From the NCBI GenBank assembly GCA_003484265.1, contig DNDO01000196.1, positions 1-14,721 of the forward strand: DNA of 14,721 nt, given 5' to 3'. Numbering within the stretch: the first letter of the stretch is position 1; every line of letters starts with the position of its first letter. The position numbers were made by a program, and so were the translations under genes. This document shows, in pieces, positions 13,872 to 14,721 of this stretch. The notes beneath the pieces are model-generated. The model worked only from the letters and a program-made list of their open reading frames with translations, ran no database searches and was not told where the DNA came from. The stretch comes from Anaerolineae bacterium. GTDB taxonomy: Bacteria > Chloroflexota > Anaerolineae > Anaerolineales > Villigracilaceae.

Positions 13872-13902
13872 AAAAGCGCCCCGCGAAACGCGGGGCGCTT
13901 TT
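13872..13902. terminator. Perfect 14-bp bidirectional terminator
   Basis: AAAAGCGCCCCGCG (13872-13885) and its exact complement (13889-13902) surround the loop AAA. T-runs follow in both directions. It lies 12 bp after the membrane-protein stop and 57 bp beyond the stop of the convergent mutase gene, so it can end both transcripts. Confidence 0.9.
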
Positions 13903-13959
13903 TGATTCCATGACTCTGAGAATTCTTCGCCCTATTGGGCTTGCAAGACAGGATCAACT

Positions 13960-14721
13960 TTATATCATTGTCGGTTCTTCATAGACACCGAACGACTCTT
14001 TCATCAACTGAATGATCTCACCCAGCGTCGCATACGCGTGGACGGCTTCCATGATATGCGGCATCGTGTTCTCCGTGCCTTCCATCGCGATGCGCAGACG
14101 GTCCAACGCCTGGCCGACACGTCCGTTATCGCGCGTCTTGCGGACATCTTCCAGACGCTTCACCTGACGTTCATAACCGGCTGGGTCCATCTCGAGGATC
14201 GGTATTGTCAGCGGTTTCTTCTCCGCGTACGCGTTCACACCGACGATCTTGCGGATGCCCGTATCGATCTCGCGTTGATAGCGATACGCAGCATCGGATA
14301 TTTCGCTTTGGAAGAATCCTTTTTCAATGGCAGGGATGACGCCACCCAACTCTTCGACTCTTCTGAAGTAATCATATGCCTGCTGTTCCATTCGGTCGGT
14401 CAGCGACTCGACGAAGAAACTGCCTCCCAGCGGATCGACCGTGTTCGTCACCCCGGACTCTTCGGCGATGATCTGTTGCGTGCGCAGGGCAATCGTCACT
14501 GCATGTTCAGATGGAAGCGCCAGCGCTTCATCTAGTGAGTTGGTGTGGAGAGATTGGGTCCCGCCCAATACAGCGGCGAGAGCCTGAATAGCCACACGCA
14601 CGACATTATTTTCCGGTTGTTGTGCCGTCAGTGAGACACCAGCCGTCTGCGTGTGGAAACGTAACAACCATGAGCGCGGATTTTTCGCCCCGAATGTTTC
14701 CTTCATCTCACGCGCCCAAAT
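13960..14721 (-). CDS. Methylmalonyl-CoA mutase large subunit, C-terminal part (cut by window edge)
   Basis: This is the C-terminal 253 residues of the catalytic TIM-barrel subunit of an adenosylcobalamin-dependent acyl-CoA mutase, which interconverts methylmalonyl-CoA and succinyl-CoA in propionate metabolism. The frame is open to the last base and reads IWAREMKE at the edge, so the N-terminus lies outside. Family hallmarks are LRFHTQTAG and SLTAQQ (FHTQ carries the active-site His), LGGTQSLHTNSLDEALALP, and TVDPLGGS. The protein stops after about 20 residues beyond YATLGEIIQLMKESFG, with no B12-binding domain (no DxHxxG). The cobalamin-binding part must therefore be a separate gene, as in other split mutases. 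A related isobutyryl- or hydroxyisobutyryl-CoA mutase cannot be excluded, because the substrate-selecting residues are upstream of the window. Confidence 0.92.
   Translation of the reverse strand: MWAREMKETFGAKNPRSWLLRFHTQTAGVSLTAQQPENNVVRVAIQALAAVLGGTQSLHTNSLDEALALPSEHAVTIALRTQQIIAEESGVTNTVDPLGGSFFVESLTDRMEQQAYDYFRRVEELGGVIPAIEKGFFQSEISDAAYRYQREIDTGIRKIVGVNAYAEKKPLTIPILEMDPAGYERQVKRLEDVRKTRDNGRVGQALDRLRIAMEGTENTMPHIMEAVHAYATLGEIIQLMKESFGVYEEPTMI

Noticed and set aside
1..14721. CRISPR array, insertion sequence, prophage or defence island
   Set aside because: There are no regularly spaced repeats, transposase, integrase, phage structural gene or known defence gene in any frame I examined.

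Overview
The window looks like a bacterial chromosome segment of moderate GC, most likely from Chloroflexota (Anaerolineae-like). This is inferred from the gene families and the style of the lipoprotein: a Cys anchor followed by a long Ala/Pro/Glu/Thr linker, a methylmalonyl-CoA mutase large subunit that ends without a B12 domain, and the wording of the phosphofructokinase and FtsK motifs. No mobile element, phage gene, CRISPR array or rRNA is visible. All genes look intact except the mutase, which is cut by the right edge.

Layout. (1) Positions 53-4066, minus strand: a peptide/nickel-type ABC importer operon in the order solute-binding lipoprotein, DppB-like permease, DppC-like permease. A hairpin sits between the first two genes and a 24-bp-stem terminator closes the operon. 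No ATPase gene is present. (2) Positions 4081-6216: an AmmeMemoRadiSam-type radical SAM enzyme (minus) diverges from a MobA-like molybdenum cofactor guanylyltransferase (plus) across only 17 bp. MobA converges on, and overlaps, a universal stress protein (minus). (3) Positions 6288-7547: a class V aminotransferase of the 'cysteine desulfurase-like' type that lacks the desulfurase Cys. Strong hairpins follow it. (4) Positions 7736-10174, minus: tRNA-Arg(CCT) downstream of an FtsK/SpoIIIE DNA translocase. (5) Positions 10335-12247, plus: ribonuclease Z and 6-phosphofructokinase in a tight pair. (6) Positions 12390-13859, plus: a membrane protein of the conserved-TM-helix/MscS-related type built from five tandem repeats. 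(7) Positions 13960-14721, minus: the C-terminal part of a methylmalonyl-CoA mutase large subunit.

The outstanding observation is the solute-binding protein. Its segments occur in circularly permuted order. The normal N-terminal part of the SBP_bac_5 (DppA/OppA) fold forms the C-terminus of this protein, residues about 452-572. The normal remainder, about 68-448, directly follows the lipoprotein linker. The two ends abut almost exactly, so nothing obvious is missing or duplicated, and the gene is a single open frame with signal peptide, strong ribosome-binding site and matched permeases. Other points worth checking are the divergent radical SAM/mobA pair, which appears leaderless in both directions with overlapping -10 elements, and the 95-residue periodicity of the membrane protein.
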